A stretch of 6,477 nucleotides of DNA from Marinobacter sp. (GCA_017643965.1 JAEPMM010000196.1:1-6477), one strand, 5' to 3'. Shown: positions 1 to 6,098, counted from the stretch's first letter. The notes: generated from the sequence alone by a model not told the origin. Numbers and translations are program-made.

Positions 1-141
1 CCACTGTTAACCGCGCGGCTGTTGCACGTGAAAGGCGTATTGGAACGGCAGGGTGAGATTGTGCATGTGATGGCGGGGAAACTTTCGGACCTTAGCCACC
101 TGATTCATTCATTGCCGGTGGAATCCCGGAATTTTCATTAG
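1..141 (+). CDS. dnaE2: C-terminal end of error-prone DNA polymerase III alpha-like subunit (DnaE2/ImuC), 5' part outside window
   Basis: Frame 1 is open from the window edge to TAG at 139-141 and gives 47 residues. The end reads LSDLSHLIHSLPVESRNFH, preceded by a GEIVHVMAGKL segment. This agrees with the usual DnaE2 tail, an OB-fold strand carrying a (V/I)HV(V/M)A..L motif followed by a conserved SLPV.SR(D/N)FH terminus. In this family the protein is a non-essential, non-proofreading polymerase acting in SOS mutagenesis and lesion bypass together with ImuA/ImuB, whose genes usually lie just upstream and would be outside this window. Only the tail is seen, so the catalytic palm cannot be checked. 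The family call rests on the terminal motif alone, but that motif differs from the replicative DnaE tail. A strong terminator follows eight bases after the stop. Confidence 0.75.
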   Translation, partial: PLLTARLLHVKGVLERQGEIVHVMAGKLSDLSHLIHSLPVESRNFH

Positions 142-148
142 AAAAAAG

Positions 149-174
149 AAAACCCCGCACTGAGGCGGGGTTTT
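149..174. terminator. Bidirectional rho-independent terminator between dnaE2 and oadB
   Basis: Inverted repeat CCCCGC (153-158) / GCGGGG (165-170) with a 6-base loop, extended by four A-T pairs (149-152 with 171-174). T residues follow on the + strand and an A-rich run (142-152) precedes it, which becomes the U-tract on the - strand. It sits between two convergent genes, 8 bases after the dnaE2 stop and 19 bases after the oadB stop, so it can end both transcripts. Confidence 0.9.
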
Positions 175-192
175 CGGTACTGCGGCGAACGA

Positions 193-1527
193 TCAGCCCA
201 GAAGCTTAATCATCACACCGGCAGCCACCGCAGAGCCGATAACGCCGGCCACGTTCGGGCCCATGGCGTGCATCAGCAGGAAGTTCTGCGGGTTGGCCTC
301 AAGACCGACCTTGTTGGATACCCGGGCCGCCATCGGCACCGCGGATACACCGGCAGAACCGATCAACGGGTTGATGGCTTCCTTGGTGAAGCGATTCATC
401 AGCTTCGCCATCAGAACACCGCAAGCAGTACCAACACCGAAGGCCACAATACCCAAGCCCAGGATACCCAGCGTCTGGCCGTCCAGGAACTTGTCCGCCA
501 TCAGCTTGGAGCCGACGGACAGACCCAGGAAGATGGTCACGATGTTGATCAAGGCATTCTGGGCGGTATCGCTCAGACGCTCCACCACGCCACACTCACG
601 CATCAGGTTACCGAAGCAGAACATACCCAGCAGCGGCGCCGCGTCGGGCAGGAACAGAACCACCGCGATCAGAACCACCAGCGGGAAGACGATCTTTTCT
701 TTCTTGCTCACCGGGCGGAGCTGGGACATTTTGATGGCCCGCTCTTTCTGGCTGGTCAGCGCCTTCATGATCGGAGGCTGAATCATCGGCACCAGCGCCA
801 TGTAGGCGTAAGCAGAGACCGCAATCGCTCCCAGCAGGTGCGGCGCCAGAACGCTGGACACGTAGATGGATGTAGGACCATCCGCACCACCGATGATGCC
901 GATAGCCGCAGCTTCCAGAATCGTGAAGTCCAGAATGCCCAACCAATCCAGCAGCGCGGCACCAATCACCGTACCAAAAATACCGAACTGGGCAGCTGCA
1001 CCCAGCAGCAGGGTCTTGGGGTTGGCAAGCAGAGGACCAAAATCGGTCATCGCACCCACGCCCATGAAGATCAACAGAGGCCCGATGGTGCTGCCGATAA
1101 CCACCGAGTAGAAATTATACAGCATGCCATTGCCGTAACCGAAATCCTGAGCGACCGCGTTTGCCATCGCCATTTCGGAATAACTGGCCTCTTTAACCGC
1201 CACTTTGAACGCTTCTTTCAGTTCCGGTGTAACCGCCTGTCCGGCCTGATAAGCCACGTCCAGCGGCGCTGCCAGCGCCGCAAGGATCTCGGTAGTGCCG
1301 CCCTTCAACGCAAAGTGGATCGCGTTTTCCGCCGCAGTCAGGGCCAACCCTGCCTCCGGGATGTTCGCCAGAATGCCACCGAAACCAATCGGTACCAGCA
1401 GCAGAGGCTCAAAACCCTTGCGGATCGCAAGGAAGAGAAGGAGAAGGCCGACTGCGATCATGATCACCTGGCCCATCTCGATGTTGAACAGGCCACTACC
1501 TGTCCAGAGCGTAAGTAATTTTTCCAT
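193..1527 (-). CDS. oadB: Oxaloacetate decarboxylase beta subunit, Na+-translocating membrane carboxybiotin decarboxylase
   Basis: A 444-residue, very hydrophobic protein, close to the about 433 residues of Klebsiella OadB, collinear with the family from MEKLLTLW to the C-terminus. It decarboxylates carboxybiotin carried by OadA and couples this to Na+ export across the inner membrane. Family signatures visible are GGADGPT at 213-219, the IQPPIMKALT loop near 249-258 and NPLIGSAGVSAVPMAARVS at 386-404. The residues studied in Klebsiella (D203, N373, S382) correspond to D216, N386 and S395 here, all shifted by a constant 13, so the ion-transport site appears intact. Hydrophobic segments are spread over about 20-55, 139-250, 279-300 and 325-443, with a soluble stretch around 56-135. 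The ATG lies 13 bases after the oadA stop, and its TAAGGG ribosome site overlaps that stop, suggesting translational coupling. It is the last gene of the operon. Confidence 0.96.
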   Translation of the reverse strand: MEKLLTLWTGSGLFNIEMGQVIMIAVGLLLLFLAIRKGFEPLLLVPIGFGGILANIPEAGLALTAAENAIHFALKGGTTEILAALAAPLDVAYQAGQAVTPELKEAFKVAVKEASYSEMAMANAVAQDFGYGNGMLYNFYSVVIGSTIGPLLIFMGVGAMTDFGPLLANPKTLLLGAAAQFGIFGTVIGAALLDWLGILDFTILEAAAIGIIGGADGPTSIYVSSVLAPHLLGAIAVSAYAYMALVPMIQPPIMKALTSQKERAIKMSQLRPVSKKEKIVFPLVVLIAVVLFLPDAAPLLGMFCFGNLMRECGVVERLSDTAQNALINIVTIFLGLSVGSKLMADKFLDGQTLGILGLGIVAFGVGTACGVLMAKLMNRFTKEAINPLIGSAGVSAVPMAARVSNKVGLEANPQNFLLMHAMGPNVAGVIGSAVAAGVMIKLLG

Positions 1528-1537
1528 GGAATGCTGG

Positions 1538-1543
1538 CCCTTA
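1538..1543 (-). promoter_or_regulatory. Ribosome binding site of oadB overlapping the oadA stop codon
   Basis: On the - strand the oadA stop TAA is part of TAAGGG, 10 bases before the oadB ATG. It is the only Shine-Dalgarno-like sequence before this start, which supports ATG at 1527 and suggests that ribosomes finishing oadA help start oadB. Confidence 0.6.
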
Positions 1544-3328
1544 TGCGATTGTCAGCATTTCATCATCAGGGGAGACGGCATCACCGACCTTGATGAAGAC
1601 TTCGCCGATCGTACCGGCTTTCGGTGCGCGAACCTCGGTTTCCATTTTCATGGCCTCGAGGATAATCATCACTTCGCCCTCTTCCACGGTATCCCCCGGT
1701 GAAACCAGCACCTTGAAGATGTTACCGCCCAGCGGCGCAAGGACAGGCTCGCCCTCACCAGCAGCCGGGGCAGGCGCTGCAGAAGCTGACGGCGCAGAGG
1801 CCGCACCACCCTCGCCCTGGATCTGGGTGATTTCGCCACCTTCGGATACTGCCACCACGAACTTCTTGCCGTTCACATCAACGGTGTAAGTCTCTGGGCC
1901 TTCAGTCTTCTTGGCAGGCGCCGCATCTTCTGCGGTCGGAACCGGCTCAAATGCATCGGGGTTGTCGCGGTTTTCCAGGAACTTGAGACCAATCTGCGGG
2001 AACAGGGCGTAGGTCAGCACGTCATCAACAACGTTGTCTGCCAGTTTGATGCCTTTCTCGTCCGCCAGCTTCTTCAGCTCGTCGGTCAGCTTGTCCATTT
2101 CCGGCTCGATCAGATCAGCAGGACGGCAGGTAACTGGCTCTTTTCCGTCCAGAACACGCTCCTGCAGCTCCTTGTTCATTGCCGCCGGTGCCGCACCGTA
2201 CTCGCCCTTCAGGATTGCAGAGGTTTCCTTGGAGATGGACTTGTAGCGCTCGCCGGTCAGAACGTTCAGCACCGCCTGGGTACCGACAATCTGGGAGGTC
2301 GGTGTGACCAGCGGGATGAAGCCCAGGTCTTCGCGGACCTTGGGAATCTCGTCCAGCACCTGATCGAACTTGTCACTGGCGTTCTGCTCACGCAGCTGGT
2401 TTTCCATGTTGGTCAGCATACCGCCCGGCACCTGGGCAATCAGGATGCGGGAATCGGTGCCTCTGAGGCTGCCTTCGAATTTGGCGTACTTCTTGCGGAC
2501 TTCACGGAAGTAGCTGGCAATTTCTTCCAGCAGGTTCAGGTCCAGACCGGTGTCACGGTCAGTACCTTCCAGAATCGCAACCACTGCCTCGGTGGGCGAA
2601 TGACCGTAGGTCATGCTCATGGAGGAGATGGCGGTATCAACGTTATCAATGCCCGCTTCCGCTGCCTTGATGGCGGTGGCGGTCGACATGCCAGTGGTGG
2701 CGTGACACTGCATGTGGATAGGAATATCCAGCTCTTTCTTCAGACGGCTGACCAGGTCAAAAGCCACGTAGGGCTTGAGAATACCCGCCATGTCCTTGAT
2801 GGCGATGGAATCCGCGCCCATGTCGGCGACTTCCTTCGCCAGCTCTACCCACATCTCGATGGTGTGTACCGGGCTGGTGGTATAAGCAATGGTGCCCTGG
2901 GCATGCTTGCCGGTCTTACGAACGGCCTTGATGGCACGGTCCAGATTACGGGGATCGTTCATGGCATCAAAAATACGGAACACGTCAACGCCATTCTCGG
3001 CGGCACGCTCACAGAAACGATCCACCACGTCGTCCGCGTAATGACGGTAGCCCAACAGATTCTGGCCACGCAGCAGCATCTGCTGTTGGGTGTTGGGCAT
3101 CGCTTTTTTCAGTTCGCGGATACGCTCCCAGGGATCTTCGCCCAGATAACGGATACAGGAGTCAAAGGTAGCTCCACCCCAGGATTCCAGCGACCAGAAA
3201 CCGACTTTGTCGAGTTTCTCGGCAATGGGCAGCATGTCGTCAAGCCGCATACGGGTGGCGAGCAGGGACTGGTGGGCGTCACGCAGGATAACGTCCGTAA
3301 TCCCCAGCGGTTTCTTTGTGTCAGTCAT
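1541..3328 (-). CDS. oadA: Oxaloacetate decarboxylase alpha subunit (biotin-dependent carboxyltransferase)
   Basis: A 595-residue soluble subunit that moves the carboxyl group from oxaloacetate to its own biotin, releasing pyruvate; carboxybiotin is then passed to OadB. Domains in order: HMGL-like TIM-barrel carboxyltransferase (about 8-270) with LRDAHQSLLATRMR at 15-28; conserved PYC/OADA domain (about 285-455); Ala/Pro/Gly-rich flexible linkers (about 460-480 and 505-527); and a biotinyl domain (528-595) with EAMKM at 558-562, so the biotinylated lysine is K561. Metal and catalytic positions D17, K178 and H209 match Klebsiella numbering exactly, but position 207, normally the other zinc-ligand histidine, is Gln (IHMQCHATTG). 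A good ribosome site, AGAAGG at 3342-3337, lies 8 bases before ATG and supports this start. Related alternatives are pyruvate carboxylase subunit B and the transcarboxylase 5S subunit, but flanking oadG and oadB make the decarboxylase pump the best call. The gap to oadG is 42 bases. Confidence 0.96.
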   Translation of the reverse strand: MTDTKKPLGITDVILRDAHQSLLATRMRLDDMLPIAEKLDKVGFWSLESWGGATFDSCIRYLGEDPWERIRELKKAMPNTQQQMLLRGQNLLGYRHYADDVVDRFCERAAENGVDVFRIFDAMNDPRNLDRAIKAVRKTGKHAQGTIAYTTSPVHTIEMWVELAKEVADMGADSIAIKDMAGILKPYVAFDLVSRLKKELDIPIHMQCHATTGMSTATAIKAAEAGIDNVDTAISSMSMTYGHSPTEAVVAILEGTDRDTGLDLNLLEEIASYFREVRKKYAKFEGSLRGTDSRILIAQVPGGMLTNMENQLREQNASDKFDQVLDEIPKVREDLGFIPLVTPTSQIVGTQAVLNVLTGERYKSISKETSAILKGEYGAAPAAMNKELQERVLDGKEPVTCRPADLIEPEMDKLTDELKKLADEKGIKLADNVVDDVLTYALFPQIGLKFLENRDNPDAFEPVPTAEDAAPAKKTEGPETYTVDVNGKKFVVAVSEGGEITQIQGEGGAASAPSASAAPAPAAGEGEPVLAPLGGNIFKVLVSPGDTVEEGEVMIILEAMKMETEVRAPKAGTIGEVFIKVGDAVSPDDEMLTIA

Positions 3329-3336
3329 CGTGTCAG

Positions 3337-3342
3337 CCTTCT
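3337..3342 (-). promoter_or_regulatory. Ribosome binding site of oadA
   Basis: AGAAGG on the - strand, 8 bases upstream of ATG at 3328, in the 42-base gap after the oadG stop. It fixes the oadA start. Confidence 0.7.
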
Positions 3343-3370
3343 GTTTAAAGGTTCTAATACGTCAGCCAGG

Positions 3371-3619
3371 TCACTTCTTGTGGCGTGACCGGAATTGTGC
3401 AATCGCCTTCTTGATGGCTTCCGCCGTGTCGGGGTCAACCGACGTCGGAGCCTTGGGCTTGGCACGTGGCGTTTTCGCCGGGGTTGCCGGCTCTGGCGCA
3501 AACCGCGTAATGAACTTGGACATGGCGCCGGTTGCGAAAACCAGAATGATCAGGAATACGAACACGAACCCCATGCCTGCAATCATCAGATCGACGGCTT
3601 GTGACATCAGCTCATTCAT
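3371..3619 (-). CDS. oadG: Oxaloacetate decarboxylase gamma subunit (small membrane anchor)
   Basis: An 82-residue protein with one membrane helix (about residues 11-32, IAGMGFVFVFLIILVFATG), a Pro/Ala/Lys-rich linker (about 41-60) and a short basic C-terminal helix ending AIAQFRSRHKK. This is the usual OadG plan: the N-terminal helix sits in the inner membrane next to OadB, and the cytoplasmic tail binds the OadA association region and holds the complex together. In Klebsiella the OadG C-terminus carries histidines that bind zinc; here only H80 is seen near the end, so metal binding by the tail is uncertain. It is the first gene of the operon. The ribosome site is weak (CAGGT about 11 bases before ATG), and an in-frame ATG at residue 5 is an alternative start. 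Sequence identity in this family is low, so the call relies on size, topology and position before oadA-oadB. Confidence 0.9.
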   Translation of the reverse strand: MNELMSQAVDLMIAGMGFVFVFLIILVFATGAMSKFITRFAPEPATPAKTPRAKPKAPTSVDPDTAEAIKKAIAQFRSRHKK

Positions 3620-3654
3620 AACGAACAGCTACCTGTATTGAGTTATTTGATTTA

Positions 3655-3700
3655 CCCCGATTTAAACTCCGGGCCCGCTACGACTTTGGTCTTACGGGCC
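3655..3700 (-). promoter_or_regulatory. Structured 5' leader of oadG with two overlapping hairpins
   Basis: The 225 bases between dbpA and oadG hold no gene. Within them GGCCCG (3672-3677) pairs with CGGGCC (3695-3700), and inside this a TA/TA pair and GAC/GTC close a TTTG loop, giving one 29-base stem-loop. A second possible stem, CCCG (3656-3659) with CGGG (3670-3673), shares bases 3672-3673 with the first, so the two cannot fully form together. The long hairpin is not followed by a U-tract on the - strand, so it is not a standard terminator for dbpA. It ends about 50 bases before the oadG start. It could be a leader regulatory structure or an mRNA-stabilising hairpin. I do not recognise a known riboswitch. 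Confidence 0.4.
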
Positions 3701-3732
3701 TGAAATTCAGTTCGGGAGGCAAAATCCTGCGT

Positions 3733-3761
3733 AATTTACCGTTTTAGGTCGCGTCGAGCAA
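3733..3761 (-). promoter_or_regulatory. Possible oadGAB promoter
   Basis: On the - strand TTGCTC (3761-3756), a 17-base spacer and TAAATT (3738-3733) form a moderate sigma-70 match. Transcription would start near 3726 and give a leader of roughly 107 bases that includes the hairpins. A closer -10 match, TATAGT, lies further up at 3781-3776 but has no good -35. The choice between them is inference. Confidence 0.3.
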
Positions 3762-3844
3762 CCGGAATGCGAATTACTATACGCGCTTTCCGAGGCAAGC
3801 GACCCTTTATGACAACGTGCCGCAAGCCTCTGCCACGACCTCAT

Positions 3845-5218
3845 TCAGGCATATCGGACGCGCATTTTACGGCCTTTGATGCGACCATTCTCCAGCCTTC
3901 CGAGCGCCTCGGCAGCGACACTGCGGTCAACTGCTACGAAACACTGAAAATCAAACAGGTCAATCTTGCCAATCAACTTACCGGGCAGCCCCGCCTCCCC
4001 CGTCAACGCGCCCAGCACGTCGCCGGGACGGACCTTGTCCTTGCGACCACCAGAGATGCACAGCGTCCGCATTGACGGCTTCACCGGCTTGTCCGGCGTG
4101 GCGAGCAGCGCCTGGGCGTCGCCCCATTGCACCCGCTGATCCCGCTGCGACTCCAACCGTGAGATCTTGTGCCCCTGGGACGGCGTGCAGAAGGTCACCG
4201 CATTGCCGGTTTCACCAGCACGACCGGTGCGCCCCACCCTGTGGGTGTGCACCTCCGGATCGCGGGCCGGCTCAACATTGACCACCAGTGGCAGCGCCTT
4301 GATGTCCAGACCACGGGCCGCCACATCGGTGGCAACGAGAATCGCACAGCTCTGGTTGCCGAAACGCACAAGTACGCTGTCCCGGTCTTTCTGCTCCAGA
4401 TCTCCGTGCAGCGCCAACGCGGAATAGCCGCGGCTCTCAAGGTCGGCCGCCAGCTCATCGCACTGCTGCTTGGTGGTGCAGAAGGCAATGCAGGATGTTG
4501 GCTGCAGGTCCGACACCACCGCCGCCAGGGCGTCCGCTTGGCGTCCCGGCTCAATTTCATAGAACGTTTCGCGAATATCCGGCTTTTCCTCGTGCGCTTC
4601 CACGCGGATATCCACCGGAGTGGACTGATAGCGCTCACTCAGAGTGCGGATACTGTCGGGCCAGGTGGCTGAAAACATCAGGGTCTGGCGGCGGGAAGGT
4701 ACCTGGGCAATGATGTCCTCCACCGCGTCCTGGAACCCCATATCCAGCATCCGGTCAGCCTCATCAAGCACCAATGTCCGCAAGGACTCCAGCGTTAACG
4801 TACCTTTGCGCAGGTGGTCCTGGATCCGACCCGGAGTGCCCACAACAATGTGCGCCCCATGGCTGAGAGAACCGATCTGCGGTCCGATGGCGACGCCGCC
4901 ACACAGTGTCAGCACCTTGACGTTGGCCTGCGCGCGCGCCAGCTCCCGCAGCGCTTTGGCAACCTGATCCGCCAGCTCACGGGTGGGACAGAGCACCAGT
5001 CCCTGGACAGCGAAATGCCTCGGATTGAGCTTTTCAATCAGACCAATGCCGAACGCGGCGGTTTTACCACTGCCCGTTTGCGCCATGGCAATGACGTCTT
5101 TTCCGGAGAGCGTTGGTGGCAGCGCCTGGGCCTGAATGGGCGTCGGCTGCGTGAAACCCAGCTGCGAAAGATTGGCGACCATGGCCTGAGACAGACCAAG
5201 CTGGTTAAAGGAAGACAT
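3845..5218 (-). CDS. dbpA: ATP-dependent RNA helicase DbpA (DEAD-box, 23S rRNA maturation)
   Basis: 457 residues, the same length as E. coli DbpA. RecA-like core motifs in order: Q motif FTQPTPIQ (22-29), AQTGSGKT (46-53), PTREL (78-82), TPGR (128-131), DEAD (152-155), SAT (183-185), VATDVAARGLD (295-305) and HRVGRTGR (326-333). The C-terminal 75 residues (about 383-457, from RTLCISGGRKDKVRPGD to the end) match the DbpA-type RRM domain, which in E. coli binds hairpin 92 of 23S rRNA and directs the helicase to late 50S assembly in the cytoplasm. This domain separates DbpA from RhlE, SrmB and DeaD. AGGA (5232-5229) lies 10 bases before the ATG. The gene is divergent from the DUF2058 gene, and no clear terminator follows it, so some read-through toward oadG is possible. 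Confidence 0.95.
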   Translation of the reverse strand: MSSFNQLGLSQAMVANLSQLGFTQPTPIQAQALPPTLSGKDVIAMAQTGSGKTAAFGIGLIEKLNPRHFAVQGLVLCPTRELADQVAKALRELARAQANVKVLTLCGGVAIGPQIGSLSHGAHIVVGTPGRIQDHLRKGTLTLESLRTLVLDEADRMLDMGFQDAVEDIIAQVPSRRQTLMFSATWPDSIRTLSERYQSTPVDIRVEAHEEKPDIRETFYEIEPGRQADALAAVVSDLQPTSCIAFCTTKQQCDELAADLESRGYSALALHGDLEQKDRDSVLVRFGNQSCAILVATDVAARGLDIKALPLVVNVEPARDPEVHTHRVGRTGRAGETGNAVTFCTPSQGHKISRLESQRDQRVQWGDAQALLATPDKPVKPSMRTLCISGGRKDKVRPGDVLGALTGEAGLPGKLIGKIDLFDFQCFVAVDRSVAAEALGRLENGRIKGRKMRVRYA

Positions 5219-5260
5219 AGACAGAAAATCCTGAAATGAATAGCGCTGGTTATGGCGGAG

Positions 5261-5289
5261 TTGTCAGTCCGCGTATACTACCCTATCAG
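5261..5289 (+). promoter_or_regulatory. Probable promoter of the DUF2058 gene
   Basis: TTGTCA (5261-5266), 17 bases, then TATCAG (5284-5289) is one sigma-70 candidate. TATACT (5274-5279) is a closer -10 match but has a poor -35 (TTATGG, 5250-5255, 18-base spacer). Either would give a short leader before the start at 5325. Confidence 0.4.
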
Positions 5290-5303
5290 CGCATTCGAGA
5301 TAG
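5275..5303 (-). promoter_or_regulatory. Possible dbpA promoter sharing its -10 with the divergent promoter
   Basis: On the - strand TAGTAT (5280-5275) is followed by a GC-rich ACGCGG. It overlaps the + strand TATACT because GTATAC is a palindrome. The -35 at the right distance, CTATCT (5303-5298), is poor. A downstream alternative is CTGACA with a 19-base spacer to TATTCA. The exact start is unclear. Confidence 0.3.
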
Positions 5304-5314
5304 CAACAATTTAC

Positions 5315-5318
5315 GGAG
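5315..5318 (+). promoter_or_regulatory. Ribosome binding site of the DUF2058 gene
   Basis: GGAG six bases before ATG at 5325; it selects this start. Confidence 0.7.
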
Positions 5319-5324
5319 TCGTAG

Positions 5325-5861
5325 ATGGCATCACTTCAGGATCAGTTGATGAAAGCCGGGCTGGCAGACGAGAAAAAAGCCAAGGCCATTCGCAGCGAGA
5401 AGCGGAAACAGCGCAAACAGCAGCCCAAAGGCACGGTGCAGGTCAACGAGGCGGAGGAGCGCGCGCGCAAGGCTCGAGAAGAGAAGGCCGAACGTGACCG
5501 GCAGCTGAACCTTGAGCGCCAGCAGCAGGCCCAGAAAAAGGCGATCCAGGCCCAGATTCGCCAGCTGGTGGACACCAACCGTCTGGACCGGTCGCGGGGT
5601 GAGACGTCCTATCAGTTTGTTCACGACAAAAAGATCAAGAAGCTTTTTGTGGATGACAAGATGGTGGACCAGCTGTCACGGGGCCGCCTGGCCATCGTGT
5701 TCGTGAATGATCAGTACGAGATTGTGGCGGAAGGCGTGGCGCGCAAGATTCAGGAGCGTGATGAAAGCGCGGTGGTGGTTCTGCACGACCGACAGAAAGA
5801 TGATGTGGGTGAGGACGACCCGTATGCGGGTTATGAGATTCCGGATGACTTGATGTGGTAA
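5325..5861 (+). CDS. yaiL: DUF2058 family protein (YaiL-like), nucleoprotein-associated, function not established
   Basis: 178 residues, near the about 179 of E. coli YaiL. The start MASLQDQLMKAGL, a highly charged Lys/Arg/Glu/Gln-rich segment (about 15-80) that probably forms a long helix or coiled coil, a compact C-terminal part (about 95-155, with YQFVHDKKIKKLFVD and a GRLAIVFVNDQYEIV strand pair) and the ending DDPYAGYEIPDDLMW are typical of DUF2058. Family members are annotated as polynucleotide-associated or nucleoprotein-like, but no reaction is known to me and none can be read from the sequence. The basic N-terminal helix fits nucleic acid binding; this is inference. There is no signal peptide or membrane segment, so it is probably cytoplasmic. 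It is a single-gene unit with its own promoter region and a strong terminator 10 bases after the stop, and it is divergent from dbpA. Confidence 0.88.
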   Translation: MASLQDQLMKAGLADEKKAKAIRSEKRKQRKQQPKGTVQVNEAEERARKAREEKAERDRQLNLERQQQAQKKAIQAQIRQLVDTNRLDRSRGETSYQFVHDKKIKKLFVDDKMVDQLSRGRLAIVFVNDQYEIVAEGVARKIQERDESAVVVLHDRQKDDVGEDDPYAGYEIPDDLMW

Positions 5862-5870
5862 CCAGAGAAA

Positions 5871-5901
5871 TAAAAAACCCCGCTCAAGGCGGGGTTTTTT
5901 A
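5871..5901. terminator. Bidirectional rho-independent terminator for the DUF2058 gene and the tRNA unit
   Basis: CCCCGC (5878-5883) / GCGGGG (5889-5894), loop TCAAG, with A6 (5872-5877) before and T6 (5895-5900) after, giving a 12-bp stem (13 with the T-A at 5871/5901) and a U-tract on both strands. It sits between the + strand DUF2058 gene and the - strand tRNA unit. The stem core is the same as in the terminator at 149-174. Confidence 0.92.
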
Positions 5902-5908
5902 TTGAATA

Positions 5909-5927
5909 TGGCGCGGCTGGGAGGATT
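5909..5927 (-). repeat. 19-base exact copy of the tRNA-Arg(ACG) 3' end including CCA
   Basis: TGGCGCGGCTGGGAGGATT at 5909-5927 is identical to the last 19 bases of both tRNA-Arg genes (6099-6117 and 6194-6212), in the same orientation. It covers the 3' part of the T arm, the acceptor strand, the discriminator and CCA. Identity stops exactly at 5928. The rest of a tRNA is missing, so this is a fragment and not a gene. Confidence 0.9.
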
Positions 5928-6037
5928 ATTCGGGCCTGCAGCCCTCCCCCTTCGGGGCCGTCGTCGCTTTGCTCCGACGTTCCTCGGCACACTTCGTGCG
6001 CCTCGGTCGAACCTCTTTCGGTTCAAATCCTCCCAGC
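5916..6037. repeat. Structured element bounded by tRNA T-arm inverted repeats
   Basis: GCTGGGAGGATT (5916-5927) is perfectly inverted as AATCCTCCCAGC (6026-6037). The right copy extends leftward as GGTTCAAATCCTCCCAGC (6020-6037), which is the tRNA-Arg T-arm and acceptor strand with one change (A for G in the T loop). The 98 bases between hold small hairpins: GGGC/GCCC (5932-5944), CCCC/GGGG around TTC (5947-5957), CGTCG/CGACG (5959-5979), GCAC/GTGC (5987-5999) and GAACC/GGTTC (6009-6024). On the - strand, the direction of tRNA transcription, several loops read GAA or GAAAGA. Open frames across it look like chance translations of the repeat. Confidence 0.8.
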
Positions 6038-6098
6038 TGTACATAGCAGAACGCCCCAGCCTGTGGGGTGCACAAACTGAGGCGTTCTGATCGTAATT
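5928..6098 (-). ncRNA. Possible processed tail RNA of the tRNA transcript, rtT-like in layout
   Basis: The 171 bases between the CCA end of the last tRNA-Arg and the downstream 19-base tRNA 3'-end copy would be transcribed with the tRNAs before the terminator at 5871-5901. Cutting at the tRNA 3' end would release it. The layout, a tRNA followed by a spacer ending in the 3' 19 bases of the same tRNA, recalls the E. coli tyrT repeats that yield rtT RNA. Sequence homology to rtT is not claimed. Expression is inference. Confidence 0.35.
6047..6089. repeat. Hairpin between the repeat element and tRNA-Arg
   Basis: CAGAACGCC (6047-6055) pairs perfectly with GGCGTTCTG (6081-6089). Inside, CCCCA (6054-6058) / TGGGG (6064-6068) can form a shorter stem that shares two bases with the outer one. 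No U-tract follows on the - strand, so it is more likely a processing or stability structure than a terminator. Confidence 0.6.

Noticed and set aside
268..1518. 416-residue + strand open frame opposite oadB
   Set aside because: It lies wholly antisense to a clear oadB, is rich in His/Gln/Arg as expected for the reverse of a GC-biased gene, and shows no family motif.
1541..3328. Pyruvate carboxylase subunit B instead of OadA
   Set aside because: The domain order is the same, but oadG directly before and oadB directly after make the decarboxylase pump the fitting assignment, and no biotin carboxylase gene is present.
2600..3388. 262-residue + strand open frame opposite oadA
   Set aside because: Antisense shadow of oadA; the opposite frame has all OadA domains and a good ribosome site.
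3672..3700. Rho-independent terminator of dbpA
   Set aside because: The stem is strong but no U-run follows on the - strand, and it lies more than 140 bases past the dbpA stop.
5676..6044. 122-residue - strand frame running from the repeat through the terminator into the DUF2058 gene
   Set aside because: It crosses a strong terminator and is antisense to a real gene; its N-terminal part translates the tRNA-derived repeat.
5902..6090. 62-residue + strand frame in the repeat element
   Set aside because: It is a translation of the hairpin repeat and tRNA-derived ends (RGRRRFAP and similar), with no ribosome site; likely the kind of spurious hypothetical protein found wherever this repeat occurs.
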